DNA of 64,000 nucleotides from JAEINY01 sp942490535 (GCA_942490535.1 CALNXQ010000004.1:248001-312000), one strand, 5' to 3'. Shown: positions 17,845 to 27,702, counted from the first letter of the stretch. The notes: generated by a model from the sequence alone, not told the origin. Program-made: numbers and translations.

Positions 17845-19041
17845 ATGCCCAAATATGATAAGATTGATGAGTTAATCACGGATCTAAACCGCCACAAAAA
17901 GCTGTTATCTGCCCTGTTCGACGGGCGTATGAGCAGTGTGCAGGAGGAAGCGGTGTTGGAACTGATGGAAGGTGACGGTGATAAACTGGAGCGGCTGGCA
18001 GCCTATGGTCTGCTGGTACGTGCCAAGGGGCAAGTGTCGCTGGAGTCGCGGCTGCAATCTTTTTTTGAGGAATACCTGGAAGTGGACGAGACGGTGCATG
18101 TGCTCTACATACAGGAGCATCTGGATAAAATCAAAGAGTTGAAGTCCTATTACCTCAAGGAGACACACATGGTGCGTAAGGAGCCCTATCTGTTGCGCAT
18201 CAAGAAACACCTGCGCAGCATCATCCGGGTGACCCTTCTCAATGTGAAAACTCTGCGCAACAATACCGATGAGACGTATAAGGCCGAGGCTAATTTTGAG
18301 GTGAAAAAGGAAAAACTCAGCAACATTCGTTCGCAGCGCGATCAGCTTGAAGGGGTGATTAAAGCAGTGGAACGTTTGCTGGAAGATGAGTTGTTTTTCC
18401 GCACTGCCGTGGATGATGAACTGCTCATGTTGGTACATCAGCTCAAGGTGACTTTGCATGAGAGCTACCACAACCTCATAGAAATACAGCGACAGGTGAT
18501 CACTTACCTCAACCAGATTGAAAAACGGGTGCAGGTGGTGGAGAAGGTGTTGCGCCTGAAACTGCTGCGTGATAAACACTACCTGAAGCAACAAACGGAT
18601 TTTTATGAGCTGGCGGCCCGCATTGGTGATTTGCCTTTGACGGGTGGTGATGTGTTTCGCACCCGGTTGTCGGTGTCGGTGTTGCAGGAAGAGGAAGAGA
18701 TGCAACAGCTGGTACTGAAGGTGCGGGAACGGCTGCGTAATCAAAAGGCCTTTGCCCTGAATGTGGCCGGCGAGATGCCCGAAGCCGCTCTGCAAGCGGA
18801 CGACCAACGGGAGAGCAGTGTGGATTTGAGTGCTTTGCGCACCATCTTCATGGGTAAAAACCAGGACCTCTTCACCTTTGTGTTGCAACACCGCTTCAAG
18901 CAAGAGGTGAGTGAGCGGGAACGCATCCGTTATTATTGCCGCATGGCCTCACTTTTTGAATCCGATTTTTTGTTTACCGATCAGACAGCCCTCCATCAGC
19001 AGATGGAGTATGCATTGATCTATCCACAATCTAAACGTTAA
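17845..19041 (+). CDS. jetA: Wadjet protein JetA (kleisin-like/MukF-like subunit)
   Basis: A 398-residue helical protein, mostly charged coiled-coil and helix with no enzymatic motif, in the position of JetA in a four-gene Wadjet operon. JetA is the kleisin that bridges the SMC heads. The N-terminal 100 residues (DELITDLNRHKKLLSALFDG) look like a winged-helix/helical region, and the centre is a long coiled coil. The start at 17845 (MPKYDKID) is preferred over 17803 because a -7 element overlaps the upstream ATG and AAGAAGG precedes 17845. The assignment is mainly by context: size, order, and the SMC and Toprim partners. The Wadjet type cannot be fixed by eye. Confidence 0.82.
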   Translation: MPKYDKIDELITDLNRHKKLLSALFDGRMSSVQEEAVLELMEGDGDKLERLAAYGLLVRAKGQVSLESRLQSFFEEYLEVDETVHVLYIQEHLDKIKELKSYYLKETHMVRKEPYLLRIKKHLRSIIRVTLLNVKTLRNNTDETYKAEANFEVKKEKLSNIRSQRDQLEGVIKAVERLLEDELFFRTAVDDELLMLVHQLKVTLHESYHNLIEIQRQVITYLNQIEKRVQVVEKVLRLKLLRDKHYLKQQTDFYELAARIGDLPLTGGDVFRTRLSVSVLQEEEEMQQLVLKVRERLRNQKAFALNVAGEMPEAALQADDQRESSVDLSALRTIFMGKNQDLFTFVLQHRFKQEVSERERIRYYCRMASLFESDFLFTDQTALHQQMEYALIYPQSKR

Positions 19042-19052
19042 ACGTCAATACT

Positions 19053-19622
19053 GTGGCTCAACATAAACGTACCGCCGAAATATTTGAACAGCTCAGCCGG
19101 GGCCATTTTATCTGCAGCAATGCGGTGCAGGCCCAGGAACGCTATCTTTATCAATACATCGAAGAAAACCTGGAAGAGCTTCAGGTTACTTTTCTGGAAA
19201 TAGGTTATCAGCTGGAGTGCGGCAATAACTATTACTATTTTGCCAAAAGCAGTGAAACCACTCAAAGCAAGGAGAAGAAGATTGAAAAAGCCCTGCGCTG
19301 GCTGGATGTGCTGGCTTTTTTCACCACCTTTCGGAAGGATTTGTGCCGGGGCGCCCGTTTTTCACCCCACGATATCCTGCAGCAGCTGGATGTGAACCTG
19401 GCGTTGAAAGATCAGCTTACCGCACTGAGTAAACGCAGTGCATCGGATAAAAATTACCAGGAGATGTTGCTGAGCCTGCTCAAAGAATTGCAGCGCGAAG
19501 GGATGGTGGATGTGGAGAATGAACTGAGCCAGACCTGGAAGATATTGGATGCCTGGGATTACATGGAGCAGCTGGTGTTAGCTGTGAATATTTTAGACGA
19601 TCATCAATCCACCACCACATGA
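19053..19622 (+). CDS. jetB: Wadjet protein JetB (MukE-like subunit)
   Basis: A 189-residue protein starting at GTG 19053, 11 bp after jetA. It has the size and place of JetB, the KITE/MukE-like winged-helix subunit that binds the kleisin. QLSRGHFICSNAVQAQERYLYQYI near the N-terminus and YQLECGNNYYYFAKSSE fit a compact winged-helix protein. No enzymatic residues are expected or seen. Its stop overlaps the jetC start (ATGA at 19619-19622), indicating translational coupling. Confidence 0.82.
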   Translation: MAQHKRTAEIFEQLSRGHFICSNAVQAQERYLYQYIEENLEELQVTFLEIGYQLECGNNYYYFAKSSETTQSKEKKIEKALRWLDVLAFFTTFRKDLCRGARFSPHDILQQLDVNLALKDQLTALSKRSASDKNYQEMLLSLLKELQREGMVDVENELSQTWKILDAWDYMEQLVLAVNILDDHQSTTT

Positions 19623-22600
19623 ACCAACTGCAACGCATCATATTAGTCAACAGTGCCAACATCCACTACCGCGAGGTACAGCTGGATGGTAACATTCATT
19701 TTATAGGTACGCAGGGAACCGGTAAGAGTACCCTGCTGCGTGCCATCCTGTTCTTCTACAATGCCGATGCCCGCAAACTGGGGATCTCCAAAGAGAAGAA
19801 GGGCTTTGCCGAGTATTATTTTCCATATGCCGACTCCTACATTTTTTATGAGGTGCAACAAGGCCTGCGGCATTTCTGTGTGTGGCTTTATAAGCGGCAG
19901 AACCGCTTGTGCTTCCGTTTTGTGGACGGCCCCTATCAGCCCCAGTTGGCTTTGAAGGGCAATCAGGCCCTGCAGGAGGCGGAGGTGATTGAACAGGTCA
20001 ATGCATTGGGATACAAAATCCATCCGCCCATCTATAATTTCACTGAATACCGCGACATCATCTACGGCGCCAATAAGTCGAAACGTCGTTTCAGCCTGCT
20101 GCAGAATGCGGGGTATCAGAACATCCCGCGGACACTGTCCAACATCTTCCTGAATTCATCGCTGGATGGGGGATTCATCAAAACCACCATCATCAATTCC
20201 TTGAGCGATGATACCATTGAGATGAATCTGGATGCCAACCGTCATCACCTGGAGACGGCCCGTGATAATTATGCCGATGTGTCGGAATACTTGCGTCAGG
20301 AGCTCAAGGCCCGCAAAATTGTGGAGCTATATGAGGAGATCAGCCGGCAGGAAGTGCAGAAAAAGGAGCTGGCCTGGAAGATTGGGGCCGCCCATAATCA
20401 GGCTAAGGCACAATATCATTTGTTAGCGGAGCAGAAGGAGGTCTTCAGTGAGGCCCGGGCGGAGCAGGAGCAGAAGATGGAGAAGCTCAACCAGCAGCAG
20501 GAGGCTGCCAACCGGCTGATACGGGATAAGCTGTCGGTGGTGGTGCGTGATATTAAAACGGCCAATCGCCTCACTAAGGAGTATGGTGAGCAAGCCATTG
20601 AACGCCTGATGCAGGAGCAGTTTCGCAAGCCCATGTACGAGCAGCAACGCGATCAGCTGATGGATCAGGTGAAACGCCTTACCTCGGAGCTGGCCCTGTA
20701 CGAACAAGCTTATCAGGCGGCTGCACAAAAACTTCAAAACAGTTCTCAGCAACAGATTAACAGCCTGAAGGAAGAGTTCATGCAACGCAAGACGCAATGG
20801 CAGGAGCAGCAGGTGGCCGATCAGGCGCATTATTATACCGAAAAAGCACAATTGACGGCCACCTATGGTGAACGCAGTCAGGTGCATCAGCAAGCCCTGC
20901 AAGAGCTCCAGTACCAGCTGCAGCAGGTGGCTTTTGAGATGAAGGCCATTGATCAAACCAGTTATTATGCAGCGGAAGTGGCTGCGTTGAAGCAGTCGGA
21001 ACGCACCTGGCAGCAGAAGCTGCAAGAGGCTACCACGCAGAAACGCCTGGCCCAGTCGCGGCGCGATGCCCTGATCAAAGAGGGGGAAGCGCAGCAGAAA
21101 CTGGCTGTGCTCGAAGGCGAACAGGCATTGGCACCGGTGTACCGTCAAAAGGAAGAATACGAAAGGAGCTTGCAACAATTGCAGGAGGAGTTGTCGCGCT
21201 TATCCGGTTCGTTGCTGGAGTATCTGGAAACGCATCAACCTGATTGGGCATCGACCCTGGGTAAGGTGGTGGATAAAGCAGTATTACTCAACAGTGATTT
21301 GCAGCCACAAAAGGGAACAGGGGTTGATTGTTACGGGGTACAGTTGAATCTGGAAGCCCTGGCACCGGTTACCCTGTCTAAATCAGTGCTGGAACAGCAG
21401 TTGCAGCAAGCTCAGGAAGCCGTGAAGCAGATTAATGAGCAAGTGGCGTCACTGTTGCTCAATCAGGAGACCCAACGCAATAAGTTGCAGCAGAAATACA
21501 ACAAGCTGATCCGGGAGCAGAAAGAGTTGATTAAACAACAGGAGTCGCTCATCTACTCGGCGGAGAGTACAATTGAGAAGGAGCTTATAGCCCTGCGTCA
21601 GTGGCAGGAGAAAGAGGCTTTACAGCGCAAGACGGAGCTGGATAAAAAGGAGGCCGTAAAATACCAGCTGGAGCATCAGTCGGGCGCTGTTCATAAAGAG
21701 CTGGCGGCGTTGGAACAGAATTTATCCAAAGCATTGGCTGCGCTGGACCGGGATTTTAGCCGAAAGAAAAATACGCTTCAGGAGACCTTGCACGATGCCG
21801 AAGCGCAAACCAATAAGCTCATCCGTCACCAGGAGCAGTGGTTGACCAATCAGCACTACCAGTTGCAGCAGGAGCGTGAAAAAAAGCTGAAAGAAAAGGG
21901 CGTGGACACGGCAGAGGTGCAGACCCTGGAGCGTGAGCTGGAACAGATTGACCGTCTTTTAAAAGCCATCGAGAAAAACTATCCCACGGTCATCCGCTAC
22001 CAGAAGGATTGTGAGGAATACATCTATCAACTGAGTGATTTTAAACGCTTGCGCCGTCAGTATGAGGAGGAGCTGGAGCACAAGAATCTTCTGCACGAGC
22101 GGCGGATGGAACAGGAGAAGCAACAGCTGAAAGCCGTGATGGAGCAGGTGAGTCAATGCCTGACGGCCCTGAAAGTAACAGAGCACGAGCTGCTGGTCTT
22201 TCGGAAGTTTCAGCAGGAAGCCTTGCACGAAGAGCTGGCTTCGTTCATCGATCATCACGATGCATCGGAAGAAGGCTCCTGCATCGAGTTCATTGATTTG
22301 CTGAAGAACCTGGCACTGGCCTATGAAAAGAACGATAAAGCTTTGTCGGAGCGCATCACGGCCTTTGCCGGTTATTTCAATGAAAATAACTGTCTGGGTT
22401 TTGAGACGCATGTCAATGGCCTGACCCAATACCGTCGTTTTGCCGACAACCTGACGGAGTTTGTGCGGGAGCAGAAGATATTGGATTACCAAACCGAGGT
22501 GACGCGCAAATATGCCATGGTGCTCAATAACATCGTGAACGAAACCAATAACCTGTTGCAGAAGGAGGAGGATGTGAACCGGGTGATCCTGAAGATCAAC

Positions 22601-23233
22601 GGCGACTTCCGGAAATCTAATTTCGTGGGGGTGGTGCGAAGCATTGAGATGCGCATCCAGGAAAGCAGCAACAAGGTGATTCAGGTGTTGCGTAAGATAC
22701 GGGCCTTTCAGGCTGAGAAAGCCATGAATTTCGGGGAGATCAACCTGTTTAACCAGGGCGGAGGTGGCCAGAATGATCAGCAGGCGGTGGAGTTGCTTGA
22801 GAACCTCCTGCGTCAGATCGGGCAGCACAAGAGTAAGATGCTGCAGCTCGAAGATGTGTTCGACCTGGAATTCAGGATTCGCGAAAATGAGAACGATACT
22901 AACTGGGTGAGCCGTTTGTCCAATGTGGGCTCCAACGGTACGGATGTACTGGTGAAATCGATGATTTACATCAATTTGTTGCACATCTTTAAATCGTCGG
23001 GTAAAAAGCAAACTGATGAAGCTTTGTTGCATTGTTTGATTGATGAGGTCGGTATTTTACACGACAGCAATGTGACGGGGCTGATTACCTTTGCCGGTGA
23101 GCGGAATATTCACCTGATCAATGGTTCGCCCAACTCGCATAACGAGCAGGATTATAAGCATATTTACATCTTCCGTAAGGATAAGGAAACCAATAAAACA
23201 GGCATCACTAAATTGATTAGCAATGTCCTCTAA
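19619..23233 (+). CDS. jetC: Wadjet protein JetC (SMC/MukB-like ATPase)
   Basis: A 1204-residue SMC-like ATPase. Walker A is GTQGTGKST at 30-38 after MNQLQRIILVNSANIHYREV. Two long Gln/Glu-rich coiled-coil arms run from about 230 to 620 and 640 to 960. The C-terminal ATPase half has SRLSNVGSNGTDVLVKSM as the signature-like segment and CLIDEVG as Walker B (Asp1142-Glu1143). This is the motor of Wadjet, which extrudes DNA loops and identifies small circular plasmids for cleavage by JetD. Its coiled coils are unusually rich in CAG/CAA glutamine codons. All ATPase motifs look intact. It overlaps jetD by 11 bp. Confidence 0.93.
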   Translation: MNQLQRIILVNSANIHYREVQLDGNIHFIGTQGTGKSTLLRAILFFYNADARKLGISKEKKGFAEYYFPYADSYIFYEVQQGLRHFCVWLYKRQNRLCFRFVDGPYQPQLALKGNQALQEAEVIEQVNALGYKIHPPIYNFTEYRDIIYGANKSKRRFSLLQNAGYQNIPRTLSNIFLNSSLDGGFIKTTIINSLSDDTIEMNLDANRHHLETARDNYADVSEYLRQELKARKIVELYEEISRQEVQKKELAWKIGAAHNQAKAQYHLLAEQKEVFSEARAEQEQKMEKLNQQQEAANRLIRDKLSVVVRDIKTANRLTKEYGEQAIERLMQEQFRKPMYEQQRDQLMDQVKRLTSELALYEQAYQAAAQKLQNSSQQQINSLKEEFMQRKTQWQEQQVADQAHYYTEKAQLTATYGERSQVHQQALQELQYQLQQVAFEMKAIDQTSYYAAEVAALKQSERTWQQKLQEATTQKRLAQSRRDALIKEGEAQQKLAVLEGEQALAPVYRQKEEYERSLQQLQEELSRLSGSLLEYLETHQPDWASTLGKVVDKAVLLNSDLQPQKGTGVDCYGVQLNLEALAPVTLSKSVLEQQLQQAQEAVKQINEQVASLLLNQETQRNKLQQKYNKLIREQKELIKQQESLIYSAESTIEKELIALRQWQEKEALQRKTELDKKEAVKYQLEHQSGAVHKELAALEQNLSKALAALDRDFSRKKNTLQETLHDAEAQTNKLIRHQEQWLTNQHYQLQQEREKKLKEKGVDTAEVQTLERELEQIDRLLKAIEKNYPTVIRYQKDCEEYIYQLSDFKRLRRQYEEELEHKNLLHERRMEQEKQQLKAVMEQVSQCLTALKVTEHELLVFRKFQQEALHEELASFIDHHDASEEGSCIEFIDLLKNLALAYEKNDKALSERITAFAGYFNENNCLGFETHVNGLTQYRRFADNLTEFVREQKILDYQTEVTRKYAMVLNNIVNETNNLLQKEEDVNRVILKINGDFRKSNFVGVVRSIEMRIQESSNKVIQVLRKIRAFQAEKAMNFGEINLFNQGGGGQNDQQAVELLENLLRQIGQHKSKMLQLEDVFDLEFRIRENENDTNWVSRLSNVGSNGTDVLVKSMIYINLLHIFKSSGKKQTDEALLHCLIDEVGILHDSNVTGLITFAGERNIHLINGSPNSHNEQDYKHIYIFRKDKETNKTGITKLISNVL

Positions 23234-24083
23234 AAGCATTCCACTGACCTTGGCCCGGTCGCTGTTGCAGCTGGCCGGCGGTGCGGTGCTCCCGGGCAGT
23301 GCTTTTTCGCACAAGGCCTTATTACAGCGTTTTGTGGACGATGGCATTGTGGAGAAACGAATGGTCACGGCGCGTCGTTTTAACTACGGATGCAGTCATC
23401 CGCAACGTTTGCTGAATTACCTGGAGCAACAGTATGGCATTCTCTCACTCGAAAGCTATGTGGCCCATTTTGAAGTTGGTGAAAAGGATGGGGTTGCTTC
23501 GCTGGACGCTGTGACCTCTACTAAAACCTTTCGCACCGCAAGCATGCAGGGCTTTTTTATCAAGACGTTTAATGCGTCAGTCACCTTGAAAGGCACCGTG
23601 GTACCAGCTATTCCGGATGGAGCGGAAGTGTTTGTGGTCGATTATCAGGATCTCTCCCTCTCCCCGGATACCGTGGTGGTGGGTATTGAAAATCCGGAGT
23701 GCTTCCAAAAGATAAGTCAGCTGATGCATTTGTTTCCCTTTGAATCGCTGGCTTTTGTCCTGCAATATCACAGCATAAGTCCGGTGAAGTGGTTGATGAA
23801 CTTATCAAACCCCTATTTGCATTTTGGCGACTTCGACCCGGCAGGTATTGCCATCTATGTTAACACCTATTATAAGGTGCTGGGAGCTGAGCGCTGTACT
23901 TTTTTTGTGCCGGACCACATCGATTCCTTACTTGATAAATATGGTAACAGGGACTTATTCAATAAGCAGATGGGGATGCTTCCGGGTAAAGAATTAGTTG
24001 ATCAAAGCGAACTGAAAGATTTGATTGATCTGTTGCAAACCACGGGCAAAGGTTTGGAGCAGGAGCGGTTGCTTCGACTTTAG
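23223..24083 (+). CDS. jetD: Wadjet protein JetD (Toprim nuclease)
   Basis: A 286-residue protein with a Toprim-like metal site, Asp203 and Asp205 in HFGDFDPAG, plus a preceding DQ-like region ending FPFESLAFVLQYH. JetD is the topoisomerase VI-like nuclease that cuts plasmid DNA once the JetABC motor has stalled. The N-terminal part (about residues 1-90, RFVDDGIVEKRMVTARRFNYG) fits the DNA-binding arm domain. At 286 residues it is shorter than the JetD of the best-studied type I systems, so this may be another Wadjet type. The gene overlaps jetC. Arrays of repeats follow. Confidence 0.9.
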   Translation: MSSKSIPLTLARSLLQLAGGAVLPGSAFSHKALLQRFVDDGIVEKRMVTARRFNYGCSHPQRLLNYLEQQYGILSLESYVAHFEVGEKDGVASLDAVTSTKTFRTASMQGFFIKTFNASVTLKGTVVPAIPDGAEVFVVDYQDLSLSPDTVVVGIENPECFQKISQLMHLFPFESLAFVLQYHSISPVKWLMNLSNPYLHFGDFDPAGIAIYVNTYYKVLGAERCTFFVPDHIDSLLDKYGNRDLFNKQMGMLPGKELVDQSELKDLIDLLQTTGKGLEQERLLRL

Positions 24084-24106
24084 AAGAGGATGGTGACACT
24101 GAGTTG

Positions 24107-24570
24107 AGGAGAAAAATTAAACACAGAGGCGCAGGGGCACAGAGAAATATTCGTTTTTTGAGTCAGAAAGAATACTCACCGTCAAGGTGCGGAGCCGCAA
24201 AGAGGAATGGTGTTTATATTGCCTTTTCCCAACCTGAATGAGCCAGTACCAAATAATGAATATCGAACAACAAATGAAGAACGCCGAATTCTTAAATCGC
24301 AAATCCTTAATCGATATTCATCATTCCAATGAGTCCAAAAACAATATCCTGCCAAATAACACAAGACTATCAGCAGTAAGACGCTAAAGGAATTTCAACC
24401 CTGGTAGTCAAGGGTAACCATGCCAATGATAATGTATTCGTCCAACCCTGAAATGGCTTGAATTTTTCATACTTTATTCAATCTCCAATATTGATTGAAC
24501 CGAAATATTCACCGCAAGAAGAGAGCGAAAAAACTCGGCGTCCTCAGCGGTTAAAAAAAACGGTCTTAAA
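24107..24570. repeat. Degenerate repeat cluster E after Wadjet
   Basis: The stretch carries module 3 (ACACAGAGGCGCAGGGGCAC, about 24121), a degraded module 1 (CACCGTCAAGGTGCGGAGCC, about 24178), and an independent inverted repeat with 15-bp arms. Those arms are AATAATGAATATCGA at 24252-24266 and TCGATATTCATCATT at 24311-24325. Another partial module 1 (TTCACCGCAAGAAGAG to CTCAGCGGTT) lies at about 24508-24552. There is no gene here. Confidence 0.8.
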
Positions 24571-24690
24571 CATTAGCGCCATTCTCCTCAATCAGGGGTA
24601 ACAGTGTTCAATTTATGGGCTGGTGTAGATAATCCATTTAGTTCCAGCCGAAGATTAGCCTATTTTAGGAGGTATAAAATTCAACACGCC

Positions 24691-26925
24691 ATGAAATTTG
24701 CAAAGAATCTCTTGTTTCTACTTGGTTTCGGATTGACTGCCTGTACCGGTTATCTGGCCGAAAACGGAAAAACAGACTACCGGATTGTTCTCACGGATGC
24801 TTCGGATACCCTGCAACAGCAAGCAGCTGCTGAACTTCAAACCTACTTGCATCAAATGAGTGGGGCCAGGTTGCCCATTGAAACAGACAAAGGGGAGAAG
24901 AACATTTATATTGGATTCCCCCAAACGGCACCCGAAGCGATCACTTCCTTTGACCGGGATCAGCTGCAAAGCGATGGGTTCTATTTAAAGACCATTCAGG
25001 ACGACTTATATATCCTTGGAGGTACCGAAAAAGGAGTGTTATATGGTACCTATGAATTGCTGGAGCAATTGGGCTGTCGTCAGTATTCAGCAGAAGCACA
25101 ATATATACCTGCTATAGATAAGTTAAAACTACCCAAGCTGGATGATCTGCAGGTGCCTGTGATACAATACCGGGATGTCTTATATACGCATGCCAAAACA
25201 GAGCCTTTTCGCAGCTGGCATCGCTTGGATGTACCATTGATAGGTGAACAAAGAGAAGAGTGGGGTTATTGGTGCCATTCGTTCTTTGATTTAGTGGATC
25301 CGGAGATCTATTTCGAAAAACACCCTGAATATTTTGCGGAGGTAAATGGAGCACGAATTCCGTCCACCCAGCTTTGTACCACCAATCCAGAAGTGATACA
25401 AATCGTGGTAGATAGGTTGAAAGAAGAAATGGCGCTGAAGCCAAATGCCAACTATTGGTCGGTAAGCCAGGAGGATACCTATGGCTGGTGCACTTGTGAG
25501 GCTTGTAAGGAAATGAATGATAAAGAAGAGACACCCATGGGGGCTATTCTTCATATGGTCAACCAGGTGGCGGATAGTTTTCCGGATAAGGTGATCTCTA
25601 CCCTGGCCTATGAATATAGCCGGAAGCCACCCAAATACATGAAACCGCGTTCCAATGTGAACATCATGTTGTGTAGCATAGAGTGTAATCGCAGCCTTCC
25701 CATCGCTGATGATCCGTCCAGTGCTGATTTTGCAAAGGAAGTTTTAGACTGGGATGAAATCAGTGATAATCTTTTGGTGTGGGATTATGTCATTCAATTT
25801 AAACACCTGGTGAGCCCTTTCCCCAATTTGCATGTGCTGCAGCCCAATCTGCAGTTTTTTGCCAAGCATGGGGGAGTGGCTGAATTCCAGCAAGGCAACC
25901 GGGAAGTAGGTGGAGAGTTTGCTGAGTTGCGTGCTTACTTAATTGCCAAATTAATGTGGAATCCCAATGTTGATGTCAAAGCATTGACTGCTGATTTTCT
26001 GAATGGCTTTTATGGCGATGCGGCCCCATTTATTCAAAGCTATCTGGATACCATGACCGAAGCATTACTGGCATCGGGTGAGCGTCTGGATATTTTTGGC
26101 AATCCGGTGGTGGCCCAAGCAAGTTATTTAACGCCGGAATTAATGCAACAGTACGAATTGTTGTTCGACCAGGCTGAAGTAGCGGTGGATAGTGATAATC
26201 GTCTATTGGAAAGGGTGAAAAATTGTCGTTTGCCCATTCAATATGCCCGATTGGAACAAGCCAAAGCTAATCCGTTCGGACCACAGGGCTGGTTTGCGGA
26301 ACAAGATGGTAAATGGGTGAAGTCAGAAGAATTAGTGCAGGTGTTGGAGGCATTTACGAAGGTGGCCAATCGCCAAGGTGTCACCCGTGTGCATGAGTGG
26401 GATACGACGGTGGATGAATATTACCACGAAACCTTGAAGTTTATTGATTTTGATCCATCTGCCAACAAAGCATTTAAAGCCCGGATTGAAGGCACTCCAC
26501 CCAATGAAAAGTATACGCACAATGGGCTTGCTGATTTAACCAATGGCATTGTCGGCACAGCCGACTGGAGTAATCACTGGCTGGGTTTTCAAGGTCAAGA
26601 CCTGGAGTTTGTGATCACATTGGATGAGTTGCAAGAGATTACACGTGTGGAGACCAGTTTTATTCAGGATGCAGGTAGTTGGGTATTTTATCCGCAGCAG
26701 GTGCAAGCTTATACATCCGTGGATGGGGTGAAATACACCGTTTTTGATCAGCAGCTGATACCCGCCCAACGGCAGGCTCCTAAAATTAAATCCGTGACAC
26801 TATCGGGGAAAATCAGGGCTAAATATGTAAAACTCGTGGTTAAAAGCGTGAAGCAATGCCCGGATTGGCACATTGGGGTGGGCAATGCTTCGTGGACGTT
26901 TATGGATGAGATTCGTATCCACTAA
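24691..26925 (+). CDS. DUF4838 family lipoprotein, glycosidase-like
   Basis: A 744-residue lipoprotein. The start is ATG 24691, giving MKFAKNLLFLLGFGLTACTG with a lipobox (LTAC) at residues 15-18. Upstream in-frame codons from 24604 would place a non-signal tail before it. Residues about 30-130 resemble the N-terminal domain of alpha-glucuronidases (AAAELQTYLHQMSG, GGTEKGVLYGTYELLEQLGC). The DUF4838 core includes SVSQEDTYGWCTCEACK and FQQGNREVGGEFAELRAYL. A C-terminal discoidin/F5-8-type beta-sandwich spans roughly 620-744. Such proteins are found on the surface of Bacteroidota and are thought to act on polysaccharides. The substrate is unknown. It is a single gene with a strong terminator. 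Confidence 0.85.
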   Translation: MKFAKNLLFLLGFGLTACTGYLAENGKTDYRIVLTDASDTLQQQAAAELQTYLHQMSGARLPIETDKGEKNIYIGFPQTAPEAITSFDRDQLQSDGFYLKTIQDDLYILGGTEKGVLYGTYELLEQLGCRQYSAEAQYIPAIDKLKLPKLDDLQVPVIQYRDVLYTHAKTEPFRSWHRLDVPLIGEQREEWGYWCHSFFDLVDPEIYFEKHPEYFAEVNGARIPSTQLCTTNPEVIQIVVDRLKEEMALKPNANYWSVSQEDTYGWCTCEACKEMNDKEETPMGAILHMVNQVADSFPDKVISTLAYEYSRKPPKYMKPRSNVNIMLCSIECNRSLPIADDPSSADFAKEVLDWDEISDNLLVWDYVIQFKHLVSPFPNLHVLQPNLQFFAKHGGVAEFQQGNREVGGEFAELRAYLIAKLMWNPNVDVKALTADFLNGFYGDAAPFIQSYLDTMTEALLASGERLDIFGNPVVAQASYLTPELMQQYELLFDQAEVAVDSDNRLLERVKNCRLPIQYARLEQAKANPFGPQGWFAEQDGKWVKSEELVQVLEAFTKVANRQGVTRVHEWDTTVDEYYHETLKFIDFDPSANKAFKARIEGTPPNEKYTHNGLADLTNGIVGTADWSNHWLGFQGQDLEFVITLDELQEITRVETSFIQDAGSWVFYPQQVQAYTSVDGVKYTVFDQQLIPAQRQAPKIKSVTLSGKIRAKYVKLVVKSVKQCPDWHIGVGNASWTFMDEIRIH

Positions 26926-26951
26926 TATTATAGCATCTATCCACTATTTTT

Positions 26952-26986
26952 AAAAGCTACTCCAAATACCGGGGTAGCTTTTTTTA
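26952..26986 (+). terminator. Rho-independent terminator after the DUF4838 gene
   Basis: AAGCTACTCC pairs with GGGGTAGCTT across a short loop, followed by seven T. Confidence 0.85.
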
Positions 26987-27201
26987 TGAAAATATTTTAT
27001 GAGTAACCTTCGTTACCTCCATCGCAATGGCATGCGGTACTGTTTAAAGCTACTTCCTAAATTGAATTAGTATTTCACCATTGAGGATTGTATGGCATAT
27101 AACTAAGAAGGGAAGCCGGATGACTTGTAATTTACCAAAATAATAATAATTTTACCTTTATTGATAATTTAGTATTCCCTGATTCACTTTATTTATCAGC
27201 T

Positions 27202-27702
27202 ATGAATCCCGATTTAAAAGAAGCCTTGAGCAGCGAAACAACGGAACGCTTATTTTATTATTTTAAGCACGATGGTGCCATCGATTTTGACAAGAAACTA
27301 GTAGCCGGACAAATCCTTCAGGAGCGTGGTTATTACAAAGACAAACTGGTTGAAGAAAAGGCGAAAATAGCAGAGGCCATTCAGAGCGTTATTGATCAAT
27401 GCTGTGATCCGGAAAAAGTAAAAGCCCAAAGGCGCAAAGAATTGAAAAATGGTGTTCTATGGTCCATTTTACCCTGGGTTATCTATCTGTTTGGCAAATT
27501 AGTTGATTTTCTTTTTGATGATAAATGGGGGCGTTCTGACAAGCCTATGCTTTTAGTGTTTTTTGCTGTCTTTTTAGTCATCCTGGGCTATCGTGTTACC
27601 ATCTATCGTAAAAACCTTAAACGGTTTATCCAATCACGCACTGCCGATAAAGAGACGTCTGAAAAAAGGCTCCGGATGATAGAAGCGGAGTGGCCATTTT
27701 AG
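27202..27702 (+). CDS. Membrane protein of unknown function
   Basis: A 166-residue protein. A helical N-terminal cytoplasmic part (residues 1-85) is followed by two membrane helices (about 91-108 and 117-136) and a short basic tail. FYYFKHDGAIDFDKKLVAGQILQERGYY is a recognisable but unnamed Bacteroidota pattern. No catalytic motif is visible. It is followed after 80 bp by a small lipoprotein gene, but whether they share a transcript is uncertain. Confidence 0.65.
   Translation: MNPDLKEALSSETTERLFYYFKHDGAIDFDKKLVAGQILQERGYYKDKLVEEKAKIAEAIQSVIDQCCDPEKVKAQRRKELKNGVLWSILPWVIYLFGKLVDFLFDDKWGRSDKPMLLVFFAVFLVILGYRVTIYRKNLKRFIQSRTADKETSEKRLRMIEAEWPF

Noticed and set aside
17905..18903. Long minus-strand open frame (332 codons) opposite jetA
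   Set aside because: It is antisense to a gene with coherent protein features. Its composition (His/Leu/Gln-rich) is what the complementary strand of Gln/Glu-rich coiled coils gives.
21959..23032. Long minus-strand open frame (357 codons) opposite jetC
   Set aside because: Same reason: a shadow of the SMC coiled-coil and head region with no recognisable domain.
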